64,000 nucleotides of DNA from Kribbella jiaozuonensis. Lineage in GTDB: Bacteria; Actinomycetota; Actinomycetes; Propionibacteriales; Kribbellaceae. Below, one piece after another: positions 50,201 through 58,436 of this stretch. Where the stretch lies: the NCBI RefSeq assembly GCF_005233875.1, contig NZ_SZPZ01000007.1:211287-275286 (forward strand). Direction: 5' to 3'. The notes under the pieces are model-generated. The model was not told the DNA's origin and searched no databases. It worked only from the letters and a program-made list of their open reading frames with translations. The first letter of the stretch is position 1. Each line of letters begins with the position of its first letter. The position numbers and the translations under genes are program-made.

Positions 50201-50517
50201 TCGCTCCCCCGGCAGAGCCGCTGGAGGTCGACGTACGCCGGCATGTCGGCCGGTACGAACGCGCCAGCACGATCCAGGAGGTGCTGGTCGACGACGAGGG
50301 TCCGCTGCTGCGGATGACGATCACCGGGCCATTGGCCGAGCTGCTGCCGGAGCCGACGGAGGAGCTGCGCATGACGCCCGTCGACGACAGCGGCGACCTG
50401 TTCGTGGTCCGGGCGCCCGGGTCGCTCACGTGGACTCCGGTGACGTTCTACTCGCTGCCGACCGGCGAGAAGTACGTGCACTTCGGAGTCCGGGCTACGC
50501 CGAAGGTCAGCGGATGA
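47206..50517 (+). CDS. fusion of S9 prolyl-oligopeptidase-family peptidase and beta-lactamase-fold (S12) hydrolase
   Basis: 1103 residues, no signal peptide. Residues 1-~390 form the WD40-like/seven-bladed propeller of S9 peptidases (VWSPDGSQLAF, KWSPDGKRIAF, AWSPDGSKLAF). Residues ~395-640 are the alpha/beta hydrolase: Ser498 in GYSYGGFM, Asp574 in GDADVRCPV and His606 in DASHLFI. A short linker leads to a beta-lactamase-fold domain (~645-1000) with SMSK (705-708), YCN (797-799) and HDG (945-947). A beta domain ends the protein (~1000-1103). All catalytic residues are intact in both halves. The second half closely resembles the gene at 40383, so duplication and fusion is likely. Shine-Dalgarno AAGGAGG precedes GTG 47206. 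Confidence 0.92.
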   Translation: MTRRLRIDDLTELAVPEQPALSPDATQLVYVLRTTDAKADRTLRSLWRIPASGGTPQQLTRGESDTTPVWSPDGSQLAFLRAKDGPAQIWLLPAGGGEPSQLTELPLGAGAPKWSPDGKRIAFAAPVETAAGDEHAPIVTERLDYQADGAGWLRTIRKHLHLVEVESKECRQATEGDWHAGDPAWSPDGSKLAFGAATAPDADLTPTAPAYVLDASDAKAKPQLVGLADGLAGTVTWTADGAALLIVGMLSGPVGHAGLLKLSLDTSEMVNLAAPLDRNVMAGGPAYPGAVPTLVDETVLFAVRDRGCTHLFSVPVEGGVPQHVFGEPGQVVSGLSVAGGVATFALSTPTSFGEIVTLDLATGEATTRTTYDEKVPNAFVREERQFTISDGTVVSGWLVRDPAADGPQPLLLDIHGGPHNAWNAAADEVHLYHQELAAHGWTVLLLNPRGSDGYGEEFFNAALGAWGTADARDFLEPLDELVAEGIADADRLAVAGYSYGGFMTCYLTSRDDRFAAAVTGGVVSDLTSMAGTSDMGHFLDVYELNSSTDYSSMSPFAEVSKVATPTLILQGDADVRCPVGQAQQWHTALRENGVPSQLVLYPDASHLFIVEGRPSHRLDFNRRIRDWVEQYAGDASGPRRAKIDAAHWQRRLTTLAARHGVPGATLGILRVRPGVEDELVEAATGVLNKDTEVATTTDSVFQIGSMSKVWTATLALQLVDEGLLELDAPISQVLPELQLGDPDVAKQVTMRHLLTHTSGIDGDVFTDTGRGDDCLEKYVDLLADVVQNHPLGATWSYCNSGFSLAGRVIEKLTGSTWDQALRDRIITPLGLQNTITLPEEALLRSAAVGHVSEGEEEPKRAPVWQLPRSLGPAGLITSTVADALAFARLHLNDGVAPDGTRLLSEDSVTAMAAQQAELPDKYSLGDSWGLGWIRFGWDGRRLIGHDGNTIGQAAFLRVLPDEGLAVVLLTNGGHTRDLYEDLYREIFDELAGVSMPTPLAPPAEPLEVDVRRHVGRYERASTIQEVLVDDEGPLLRMTITGPLAELLPEPTEELRMTPVDDSGDLFVVRAPGSLTWTPVTFYSLPTGEKYVHFGVRATPKVSG

Positions 50518-51629
50518 GTGAGTCGGTCCTCGCGGCGCGGTTGCCGCAGATGCTCGCGGATCTCGAAACGCTGGTGACCCGTGAGTCGCCGTCGTCGGAT
50601 GTCGCGGCGGTGGCTCACAGCGCGGATGTCGTGGCCCAGCTCGGAGCGGAGCGGCTCGGGTCCAAGCCGGAGTACGTCGTGGTCGACGGCTGCACGCATC
50701 TGCGCTGGCGGCTCGGTGACGGACCGCGCCGGGTCCTGGTACTCGCGCATCACGACACCGTGTGGCCACTCGGTTCGCTGGCCACGCATCCGTTCACGAT
50801 CGAGGACGGCGTACTGCGGGGGCCGGGATGCTTCGACATGAAGGCCGGCCTGGTGATGGCGCTGCATGCGATCTCCACGTTGCCGTCGGCAACTGTCACG
50901 CTGTTGGTGACCGGGGACGAGGAGCTGGGGTCGCCGTCGTCGCGGGAGCTGATCGAGACCGAGGCTGCCGGATGCTCGGCCGCTCTGGTGCTGGAGGCGT
51001 CGGCCGATGCCGGTGCGCTCAAACTCGAGCGAAAGGGCGTCTCGGTCTACGAGGTGCGGATCACCGGTCGGGCGGCACACGCGGGCCTGGAGCCGGAGCT
51101 CGGCATCAACGCCTCGGTCGAGGCCGCGCACCAAGTGCTTGCCGTGAGCAACCTTGGCGACGCCGAGCTGGGTACGACGGTGACGCCGACGGTGCTGACC
51201 TCAGGGACCACGCGGAACACCGTGCCGGCTGCTGCTGCGTTCTTTGTCGATGCGCGTGCGTGGACGGTCGAGGAGCAACTCCGGGTGGACGAGGCGATGC
51301 ACGCCCTGCTCCCCGTGCTGCCCGGCAACTCACTGGACATCATCGGCGGGCCGAACCGGCCGCCGCTGGAGCGGAAGATGTCCGAAGAGCTGTACGCGCG
51401 AGCTTCCCGGCTCGCGGCGGATCTGGCCCTGCCAGCTTTGCGGTCGGTTGCGGTCGGCGGCGGATCGGACGGGAACTTCACCGCAGGGATCGGTACGCCC
51501 ACCCTCGACGGGCTGGGCGCCGTCGGTGGTGGCGCGCACGCCGACGACGAACACGTCGTGGTCGCCGAACTCGCCCCGCGGACAGCTCTACTGGCCGCAC
51601 TGCTGACCGATCTGATGGACCGGCCATGA
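50514..51629 (+). CDS. M20-family metallohydrolase (probable N-acyl-L-amino acid hydrolase)
   Basis: 371 residues. Zinc ligands and catalytic glutamate of the M20/ArgE/DapE family: His80 in LAHHDTVWP, Asp108 in GPGCFDMKAG, Glu136-Glu137 in TGDEELGS and a C-terminal His in GGAHADDEHV. The middle is the dimerisation domain with RGAAHAG-like RAAHAGLEPELGIN. The neighbours (GNAT and NSAR/OSBS) make it the likely N-succinyl-L-amino acid hydrolase of a D-to-L conversion route, as described in Geobacillus. That role is inference from gene order. ATG 50514 overlaps the fusion gene stop. Confidence 0.9.
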   Translation: MSESVLAARLPQMLADLETLVTRESPSSDVAAVAHSADVVAQLGAERLGSKPEYVVVDGCTHLRWRLGDGPRRVLVLAHHDTVWPLGSLATHPFTIEDGVLRGPGCFDMKAGLVMALHAISTLPSATVTLLVTGDEELGSPSSRELIETEAAGCSAALVLEASADAGALKLERKGVSVYEVRITGRAAHAGLEPELGINASVEAAHQVLAVSNLGDAELGTTVTPTVLTSGTTRNTVPAAAAFFVDARAWTVEEQLRVDEAMHALLPVLPGNSLDIIGGPNRPPLERKMSEELYARASRLAADLALPALRSVAVGGGSDGNFTAGIGTPTLDGLGAVGGGAHADDEHVVVAELAPRTALLAALLTDLMDRP

Positions 51630-52489
51630 CGGTCGATCTCAGCCCGTCGATTGCCGCCGCGACGGAGGCGGGTATCGACGCGGCGGTTGCGGCCGGAGTA
51701 CGGGTGCGTGAGTTGCGGGAGCTGGCTGAGCTCGATGAGGTCTACCGGCTGTACGACTCGATCTGGCGGCCGGATCCGAGCAATCCGCCGGTGACGACGG
51801 AGTTGCTGCGGGCGTTGACGAAGGCCGGCAACTACGTCGGCGGGGCTTATGACGGGGACGAGCTGATCGGCGCCTGTGTCGGGTTCTTCTCGGCGCCGGC
51901 GGAGGTCTCGATGCACAGCCACGTCGCCGGGGTGTCGGGGGCTGCGCGCGGACGCAACGTCGGGTTCGCGTTGAAACTGCATCAGCGCGCCTGGGCCTTG
52001 CGCCGAGGGGTGTCCACGATCTCGTGGACGTTCGATCCACTGATCCGGCGCAACGCGTACTTCAACGTGGCGAAGCTCGCGGCGCGGCCGACGGAGTACC
52101 TGACGAACTTCTACGGCGACATGCGCGACGGGATCAACAGCGGCGACGACACCGATCGGTTACTGGTCCGGTGGGAGCTGGATTCTCCTGCCGTCGGTGC
52201 CGCTGCGGCTCGCCGGTCCGTGATCACCGACGTCGGGATGATGCCTGGGGCAACGGTTGCGCTGGCGTGTGGAGCGGACGGGCGGCCGACTGAAGGTGCA
52301 CCCGCTGGTGACGTGCTGCTGGTCGCCGTACCGCCTGATGTCGAGGGGTTGCGGCGTACGGATCCGGGTGCCGCGAAGGCGTGGCGGGCGGCGTTGCGTG
52401 AGGTGCTGGGCGGGTTGCTCGCGGATGGTGCGCGGGTGACCGGATTCGATCGGGCCGGATGGTATGTCGTCGAGCAGAAAGGGTTGTGA
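51626..52489 (+). CDS. GNAT-fold protein, candidate D-amino-acid N-succinyltransferase
   Basis: 287 residues. A GNAT-like core begins at about residue 24 (VRVRELRELAELDEVYRLYDSIWRPD) and includes VGGAYDGDELIGACVGFF and SMHSHVAGVSGAARGRNVGFALKLHQRAWALRRG, which carries the CoA pyrophosphate loop. A second part follows in which a GNAT-like repeat is degraded. The family (COG3375-type) often sits next to NSAR/OSBS-like enolases, and in Geobacillus the neighbour is a succinyl-CoA:D-amino-acid succinyltransferase. Substrate here is inferred. ATG 51626 overlaps the M20 stop, and the stop overlaps the next start (TGATG). Confidence 0.85.
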   Translation: MTVDLSPSIAAATEAGIDAAVAAGVRVRELRELAELDEVYRLYDSIWRPDPSNPPVTTELLRALTKAGNYVGGAYDGDELIGACVGFFSAPAEVSMHSHVAGVSGAARGRNVGFALKLHQRAWALRRGVSTISWTFDPLIRRNAYFNVAKLAARPTEYLTNFYGDMRDGINSGDDTDRLLVRWELDSPAVGAAAARRSVITDVGMMPGATVALACGADGRPTEGAPAGDVLLVAVPPDVEGLRRTDPGAAKAWRAALREVLGGLLADGARVTGFDRAGWYVVEQKGL

Positions 52490-53586
52490 TGAAGCTGACC
52501 GGATTCGAGCTGCGGCGGATCTCGATGCCGTTGGTGTCGCCGTTCCGGACGTCGTTCGGCACCGAGACGACGCGGGACGTGCTGCTCGTGCGCGCCGTGA
52601 GCACGGAGGCCGAGGGGTGGGGCGAGTGCGTTGCGATGAGCGGGCCGCTGTACTCGTCGGAGTACGTCGACGCGGCGGCCGACGTACTGCGGCGGTTCTT
52701 CGTACCGGCACTGGCTTCGGTGGATTCTGCTGTCGGGGTCGGGCCCGCGTTGAGTCGGTTCCACGGGCATCGGATGGCCAAGGCCGCGGTGGAGACTGCC
52801 GTACTCGATGCCGAGTTGCGGGCCGAGAACCGGCCGTTGGCGCGTGAGTTGGGTGCGGTGAAGGATCGCGTGCCGTGCGGGGTGTCGGTCGGGATCATGG
52901 ACTCGATCGGTGAGTTACTGGATGCCGTCGGCGGGTATCTCGAGCAGGGGTACAAGCGGATCAAGCTGAAGATCCAGCCGGGGTGGGACATCGAGCCGGT
53001 GCGCGCCGTACGGGAGCAGTTCGGCGACATCCTGCTGCAGGTCGACGCCAACACGGCGTACACGCTGGCGGACGCGCGACATCTGGCTCGGCTCGATCCG
53101 TTTGATTTGTTGCTGATCGAGCAGCCGCTCGACGAGGAGGATGTGCTCGGGCACGCGGATCTGGCTCAGCAGATCAGTACGCCGGTGTGCCTGGACGAGT
53201 CGATCACGTCGGCGCGCGCGGCGGCCGCTGCGATCCGGCTGCGTGCGTGCGCGATCGTCAACATCAAGCCGGGACGCGTCGGCGGCTATCTGGAGGCGCG
53301 CCGCATTCACGACGTGTGCGTCGCCAACGACATCCCGGTCTGGTGCGGCGGCATGCTCGAAACCGGCATCGGCCGAGCCGCGAACGTTGCCCTGGCTGCC
53401 CTACCTGGGTGCACGCTGCCCGGCGACACGTCGGCCTCGGACCGCTACTACCGGACCGACATCACGCCGCCGTTCACCCTCGACAACGGGTATCTGCCGG
53501 TGCCGACGAGCCCCGGGATCGGGATCGAACCGCTCGAGGCCGAACTGGCCGCCGTGACGACTGCTACCGAATGGCTACCGCTTTGA
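52489..53586 (+). CDS. N-succinylamino-acid racemase / o-succinylbenzoate synthase-like enolase
   Basis: 365 residues of the enolase superfamily, MLE subgroup, OSBS/NSAR family. Catalytic lysines: Lys161 (of KLK at 159-161, second Lys) and Lys260 in NIKPGRVGG. Metal ligands: Asp186 (VDANTAY), Glu211 (LLIEQPL) and Asp236 (CLDESI). The active-site VWCGGMLETGIGRAAN is typical of the NSAR-type branch and overlaps promiscuously with o-succinylbenzoate synthase. No menaquinone genes are nearby, and the M20 plus GNAT neighbours argue for racemisation of N-succinyl amino acids. Confidence 0.9.
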   Translation: MKLTGFELRRISMPLVSPFRTSFGTETTRDVLLVRAVSTEAEGWGECVAMSGPLYSSEYVDAAADVLRRFFVPALASVDSAVGVGPALSRFHGHRMAKAAVETAVLDAELRAENRPLARELGAVKDRVPCGVSVGIMDSIGELLDAVGGYLEQGYKRIKLKIQPGWDIEPVRAVREQFGDILLQVDANTAYTLADARHLARLDPFDLLLIEQPLDEEDVLGHADLAQQISTPVCLDESITSARAAAAAIRLRACAIVNIKPGRVGGYLEARRIHDVCVANDIPVWCGGMLETGIGRAANVALAALPGCTLPGDTSASDRYYRTDITPPFTLDNGYLPVPTSPGIGIEPLEAELAAVTTATEWLPL

Positions 53587-53618
53587 CAGGCCCTACGCTG
53601 GGGGCTCGGAGGTGAGCG

Positions 53619-55277
53619 GTGACGAATCGACCGCGGGCAAGCCTCGGCCGGGTTCTCGACGACCTGGGCGCGACCTTGCTGGAGCTCGTACACGGTGATC
53701 CGGATGGGCCGGCGGAGATCGGCGGGATCGTCATCCACGATCCGCTCGACGAGCCCGTGCTCCCCTCGAACGCGCTCGTCCTCGGCGTCGGTCTCCACGA
53801 GCCCGACCGGATCGCCGACGTACTGCGTGACCTCGGCCGTCAGCAGGCCGCCGGGCTGGTCGTCCGCTCCCCCATCGCGGCCGGTGACCTCTTGGCTGCC
53901 GCTGTGGCCGAGTCGGGCGTCGCGCTGCTGGCGTTGACTCGCGGCGCGTCGTGGGACCAACTCGCCGTACTGCTGCGGTCTCTGCTCGCCGACGGCGATG
54001 TCGGTGAGGTGCAGACCCTGGCCGGCATGCCCTCCGGCGATCTGTTCGCGCTCGCCAACGCGACTGCCGCGCTGCTCGACGCGCCGGTCACGATCGAGGA
54101 CCGCAGCTCGCGGGTGCTTGCGTTCTCGGGGCGGCAGGACGAGGCCGACAAGGCGCGGGTGGAGACGGTGCTCGGCCGTCAGGTACCGCAGCGGTACTTC
54201 CGGCTGTTGACGGAGTACGGCATCTTCCGCGAGCTGTACCGCACCGATCGGCCGGTCCACGTGCCGCCGTTGCCGGCCGCCGGCGAGACCTTCACGATCC
54301 CGCGGGTGGCGGTCGCGGTCCGCGCCGGCGACGAGATCCTCGGCTCGATCTGGGCCGCCGTGCGCGACCCGCTGACCGCCGAACGTTCCCAGGCGCTCTG
54401 CGACGCCGCGAAGTTAGTTGCCTTGCACATGCTTCGCATCCGCGCCGGTGCCGACGTCGAACGCCGCCTGCGCGCCGACCTCGTCAGTACGGCGCTGGAA
54501 GGTGGCGCGGGTGCTCGCGCTGCCCTGGACCGGTTGGGCCTGGCCGGCCAGGCTGTCGTCGTACTGGCTCTGGGGATCATCCCTTCCGACGCGGACGAAT
54601 CCGTCGTTGCCGACGTTGCGGGTGAGTCGCTCGTCAGCCAGGCCGGGCTCGCCGGGGAGCGTCAGCGGTTGGCCGATGCATTCGCCATGCATCTGGGCGC
54701 TGTGCATCCGCGGGCGGCGGCTGCGTTGGTTGGGGATGTTGCTTATGGGCTGATTCCGGTACGCCCGGACCGGTCCGACGGCGAGGAGCGCGCCGTACGG
54801 ATCGGCAAGCACTTCCTCGAACGGATCGGCGATCGCGTTGCCGCCAGCATCGGGGTCGGCCCGGTCGTCGCCGATGCAGCGCACCTACCCAACGCACGTG
54901 CAGGGGCCGACCGCGCACTTCGGGTACTGCGGACAGGGCGTGGCGCACCACGTGTGGCCCGGCTCGCGGACGTCCACGTGGACACTCTGCTGCTCGAACT
55001 GCGCGATCTGATCGAAGCGCGCGGCGACGAGCCGACCGGTCCGATCGCGCGACTCGTTGCATACGACCGCCAGCACAACACCGACCTGGTTGAGACCCTG
55101 CGGGCGTGGCTCGACGCGTTTGGCGACGTCGCAGCGGCTGCTGCGGCGGTCTACGTGCATCCAAACACGTTCCGGTACCGCCTGCGCCGCCTGGCCGAGG
55201 TAGGCGGGCTGGACCTCGACGACCCCGACTCCCGCTTCGCCGCCATGCTCCAGCTCCGCCTGGTCCCCACGACTTGA
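53619..55277 (+). CDS. PucR-family transcriptional regulator
   Basis: 552 residues. A PucR-type ligand-sensing N-terminal domain (to about residue 110), a middle GAF-like region, and the C-terminal winged helix-turn-helix of the HTH_30 family (FGDVAAAAAAVYVHPNTFRYRLRRLAEVGGL). Regulators of this family control nitrogen and purine or amino-acid catabolism genes. It is in the same direction, 32 bases after the racemase gene, and is the likely regulator of the operon from 40383, but a binding site was not identified. Start GTG 53619 with GGAGG 9 bases upstream. Confidence 0.88.
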   Translation: MTNRPRASLGRVLDDLGATLLELVHGDPDGPAEIGGIVIHDPLDEPVLPSNALVLGVGLHEPDRIADVLRDLGRQQAAGLVVRSPIAAGDLLAAAVAESGVALLALTRGASWDQLAVLLRSLLADGDVGEVQTLAGMPSGDLFALANATAALLDAPVTIEDRSSRVLAFSGRQDEADKARVETVLGRQVPQRYFRLLTEYGIFRELYRTDRPVHVPPLPAAGETFTIPRVAVAVRAGDEILGSIWAAVRDPLTAERSQALCDAAKLVALHMLRIRAGADVERRLRADLVSTALEGGAGARAALDRLGLAGQAVVVLALGIIPSDADESVVADVAGESLVSQAGLAGERQRLADAFAMHLGAVHPRAAAALVGDVAYGLIPVRPDRSDGEERAVRIGKHFLERIGDRVAASIGVGPVVADAAHLPNARAGADRALRVLRTGRGAPRVARLADVHVDTLLLELRDLIEARGDEPTGPIARLVAYDRQHNTDLVETLRAWLDAFGDVAAAAAAVYVHPNTFRYRLRRLAEVGGLDLDDPDSRFAAMLQLRLVPTT

Positions 55278-55328
55278 TGACCCGCCGGCACGGCATCCTT
55301 CCGGAGAGCAATCGCTTCGGAGGGGACC

Positions 55329-57123
55329 ATGACGAACTGGTGGCAGGAACAGCGGCAGAACGAGCAGCTCGAAGATCTGCAGAGCGAGATGTCGTACGCG
55401 CGGCAGCAGACCTCGCGACTGCAGTCCCAGCTGTCCCAGATCCAGGGTGGTCTGCAGGAACGGGTCAATCGCCTCTCCACCGCCTTCGACGCGTTCGTCG
55501 AGCTGTCCGATCTCCGCTACGAGATGGCAGGATTCGTCGAGGCTGCTGAGCTCCGGCGGTATGCGACTCGGGTGTTGACGGCTATGGCTTCCGGTACTCC
55601 GCTGCCGCCGGTTGGCGCGGCGGTCCCGCAGTACTGGCTGGGGCCGGCTATTGACGCGCTGATCGCGGGGCAGGACGAGGCGGCGCTCGGTACGGCGATG
55701 GGGCTGGATGAGCGCCGTACGTCGACGTTCCTGGCGCTGGCGTTGGCTGCGCTTGGGCAGCGTCATCAGGTGCGGAGTGAGTGGCTGGATGGGGCGTTCG
55801 GCGTAGACTGTTACGCGGGTGCAGCGGGTGCTGTGGGCTACTGCGGCTCGGGGTGGGTTCGGGGCGGACGGGCTGGAGCTGGTGGTGAAGCGGCTGCAGT
55901 CTGCCGCGCCTCCTGCGGACGGCTGGTTGCCGAAGCTGGAGAAACGCGGCGAGGCGCCCCGGGCATCCGGCACCCGCTTCGAAGCCGTCGCAGACCAGGA
56001 AACCGCCCGCACCCGCCTCGCCCGAATCCGCAACGCCATCGAATCCATAGCCGGCAACACAGAAGCCCGCGAACCAGCTCCCACCCTCAGCTACATCTCC
56101 CCCACCACCAACTCCACGAACAACACCGACCGCCCAATCGCACCCGACAACGGACGCGACACCGGCGACGCCTCCAACCGCGACACCACCCGCGATGCCG
56201 GGCACGCCGCCAACCGCGCCCTCGACCACGACGCCACACGCGACACTGGGCACGGGCCGGTCGATGGCTCCCGGCGCCACACCACACGAGACACCGGCCT
56301 CGACGCCGCCGGCGGGCACGGCTCCGGCCGCGAGTCCGGGCGAGGTTCCAGGCGCCCGCAGGGCGGGCGTGGTCGGGGTGCTGCGGGTGCAAGTGCTGAG
56401 GGTGCGGCTGCTGCGGATAGTGCTGCGGGGTTGTTGCGGTTGTTGATTTCCGAAGGGAGTGAGCCGGAGCGTGAGTCGCTGGCGCGGGTCGCCGTACTGC
56501 GTGCTCAGATCAGCGGCGCCGGTGAGTCTGCTGTCGAGCGCCTCGAGGACTCGGTCGGCACCGTCGACGAGCTGCTAGCCAACGACCTGAGCCAGACCGA
56601 CGACCCCCACCTCGCAGCAGCCGTACTCCGCGTCATCGGCCCGTCCGTCCTCCCGGCGATCGAAGACCTCGCGCAGGTCGCGGGCCAACCGAGCCCGAAG
56701 CAGATCGACGTGACCAGCGATTCCCACACGATCGCGATCCGCCCCGACGGCCCCGACCAGCTCCAACTGAACACAGCCCTGTCCACGATCAAACAGTCCG
56801 CCGGCCCCGTCACAGCTGGCAAGCTCGCCGTCCCGGCCGTACTCGTCGGCGTCGGCGCGATCGTAGCGATCGGCCTCGGCTTCGTGAACGCGATCTGGAT
56901 CGTCGCCGGCCTGATCCTGATCGGCATCGGCGCCTTCCGCTACTGGAGCATCCGCACCGCCAGCAAGAACGACAAAACAGCTGCAGCCGACCGAGCTACC
57001 CGCCTCACCGACCGCTGCACCACCGCCGCCGCCCAACTCGCCAAACACACCAACGCCACCGAGTCCCGCCAGACCGCCGTCACCACCGACCTAACCACCA
57101 TCCGCCAACACCTCACCACCTAG
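55329..57123 (+). pseudogene. coiled-coil/membrane protein with a one-base frameshift near 55809
   Basis: Two frames together make one protein of about 597 residues. The first (55329-~55808) opens MTNWWQEQRQNEQLEDLQ, a coiled coil (about residues 5-55), and matches on through WLDGAFGVD. Its true continuation is in the +1 frame from 55810 (VTRVQRVLWATAARGGFGADG); an extra T at about 55809 explains the break. There is no Shine-Dalgarno for the downstream GTG at 55819. The C-terminal part has an Arg/Asp/Thr-rich repetitive region (about 56130-56400), then TAGKLAVPAVLVGVGAIVAIGL and GLILIGIGAFRY membrane helices, and ends at 57123. It could be a sequence error, a decayed gene or a real frameshift. 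No family recognised. Confidence 0.6.
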
Positions 57124-57207
57124 TCCCCAAACCAGACGGGATCCCGCCCGCACCAACCGATCAGCCGCGGACAGCCGGGACCCGCGCCCCCTGAACCACT
57201 CCGGCAA

Positions 57208-57540
57208 CAGGTGCTGCGGTAGGTCCAGCGCACGCCCCCGACGACACGGTCACAGGCTCGGCACCTGCGACCTGAAGGCTGATCACCCGCCGCGCCGCGG
57301 CTGAGCCAGTGGGTGCGCCAGGTGCAGCGGTAGGTCCAGCGCACGCCCCCGACGGTACGGCCACGGGGTCGGCGCCTGCGACCTGAAGGCTGATCACCCG
57401 CCGCGCCGCGGCTGAGCTAGTAGGTGCGCCAGGTGCAGCGGTTGGTCCAGCGCACGCCCCGACGGCTCGGCCACGGGCTCGGCGCGTGCGGCATGAAGGT
57501 TGATCACCCGCAGCGCCGCGGCTGAGCTAGTGGGTGCGCC
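57208..57540. repeat. 111-bp tandem repeats extending from the 3' end of the SDR gene
   Basis: Three near-copies of a unit of about 111 bases (anchors CAGGTG at 57208 and 57319, and CGCCAGGTG at 57427; the fourth, partial, is at 57537 in the gene end). 111 is 37 codons. The units share TGCGCCAGGTG..GGTCCAGCGCACGCC and GCTGATCACCCGCCGCGCCGCGGCTGAG. The last copy includes the C-terminal codons of the SDR gene (WTHQTTWRTH). Otherwise the tract carries no credible gene. Confidence 0.8.
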
Positions 57541-58336
57541 AGGTGGTTTGGTGGGTCCAACCAATGATGTCGGCGGCTCGGGTGGTGTCGAAGAGGGAGG
57601 TGGTGCCCTCGAGGTTCGTGTGAATCTTGGTGTGGGGTGAGTACGTGGCCAGGAGGTCGCTGGTGGGCTCGTAGCGGCCGGTGTCTTCGGCGGCTATGAC
57701 GAGGGTGGCGTACGGGCTGTGAGTGCGGGGATGGAGCGAGAGGGTGCAGGCGCGGGCGGCTTCGGCTAGGTCGACGTAGCCCCAGAGGTTGCGACGGTTG
57801 TCTTCGGGTGGCGCTCCGGCGATGTACCGGCGTACCTCGTCGGGGGTGAGGATCCAGTGGAAGCGCAGGGCGGTGACCTGTGCGCCGCGGCGTGCGTACG
57901 TCTGCCCCGTCCGTTCGAGAACGTCCTTCGTGAGCGCGTACGGGTCGACGTACCGGAGTTCGGTGTTCTCGTCGATCGGGACGTCCGGTGTGCCGATCTC
58001 GTCGGGCGACCAGGCGGTACCGTAGATCGATCCGCTGGAGGCGAGTACCGCCGTACGGATGCCTTGTTTCCAGGCTTCTTCGAGGGCGTTGAACGTCGTG
58101 ATCGTGTTGATCTCGAACAGGCGGACCGGCTCGATGTTCTCGGGGCTGGCGATGGCGGCGCAGTGCACGATCGCATCAGCACCACGCAACGAACGGGCAA
58201 CTGCATCGCGGTCCAGCAGATCGACCGGATCGGGTCCGGTGACGTCGGCCTCGATCACCTCGTGGCCGTCGGCAACCAACTGCCGGCAGACCTCCGCGCC
58301 CAGCTTGCCTCGTGCTCCACTGACCCAGATCCGCAT
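57527..58336 (-). CDS. NAD-dependent epimerase/dehydratase (extended SDR)
   Basis: 269 residues. The N-terminal Rossmann motif is RIWVSGARGKLGAEVCRQLVADG (GARGKLG, TGxxGxxG type), then the second strand acid DVTGPD. Catalytic YxxxK is YALTKDVLERTG (Tyr-Ala-Leu-Thr-Lys) in VDPYALTKDVLER, and Ser in LASSGSIYG. Typical of NAD(P)-sugar or small-molecule epimerases; the substrate is unknown. Length is short for sugar epimerases. Its 3' end is embedded in the tandem repeat array. Confidence 0.87.
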   Translation of the reverse strand: MRIWVSGARGKLGAEVCRQLVADGHEVIEADVTGPDPVDLLDRDAVARSLRGADAIVHCAAIASPENIEPVRLFEINTITTFNALEEAWKQGIRTAVLASSGSIYGTAWSPDEIGTPDVPIDENTELRYVDPYALTKDVLERTGQTYARRGAQVTALRFHWILTPDEVRRYIAGAPPEDNRRNLWGYVDLAEAARACTLSLHPRTHSPYATLVIAAEDTGRYEPTSDLLATYSPHTKIHTNLEGTTSLFDTTRAADIIGWTHQTTWRTH

Positions 58337-58384
58337 CTACCGCATGCTAGCCGGGCAACGGCCAAGCTGACCGCCTGATGTATG

Positions 58385-58419
58385 CAGCTGGCCGGCTCCG
58401 AAAGAGAGCCGGCCAGCTG
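58385..58419 (-). terminator. terminator of etfBA
   Basis: Perfect 14-bp arms CAGCTGGCCGGCTC / GAGCCGGCCAGCTG with a CGAAAGA loop, 17 bases after the etfA stop. No T-run. Confidence 0.85.
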
Positions 58420-58436
58420 AACCACGTACTGCGGGA

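Noticed and set aside
52489..53586. menaquinone gene menC
   Set aside because: The fold and residues fit OSBS as well as NSAR, but no menaquinone genes lie nearby and the M20-GNAT neighbours favour the racemase role.
55819..57123. separate gene starting at GTG 55819
   Set aside because: No Shine-Dalgarno, and the preceding frame continues the protein through a single base shift. A frameshifted single gene is the simpler reading, though not proven.
57120..57400. short minus-strand open frames in the repeat array
   Set aside because: They consist only of translated 111-bp repeat units without a start context or protein motifs.
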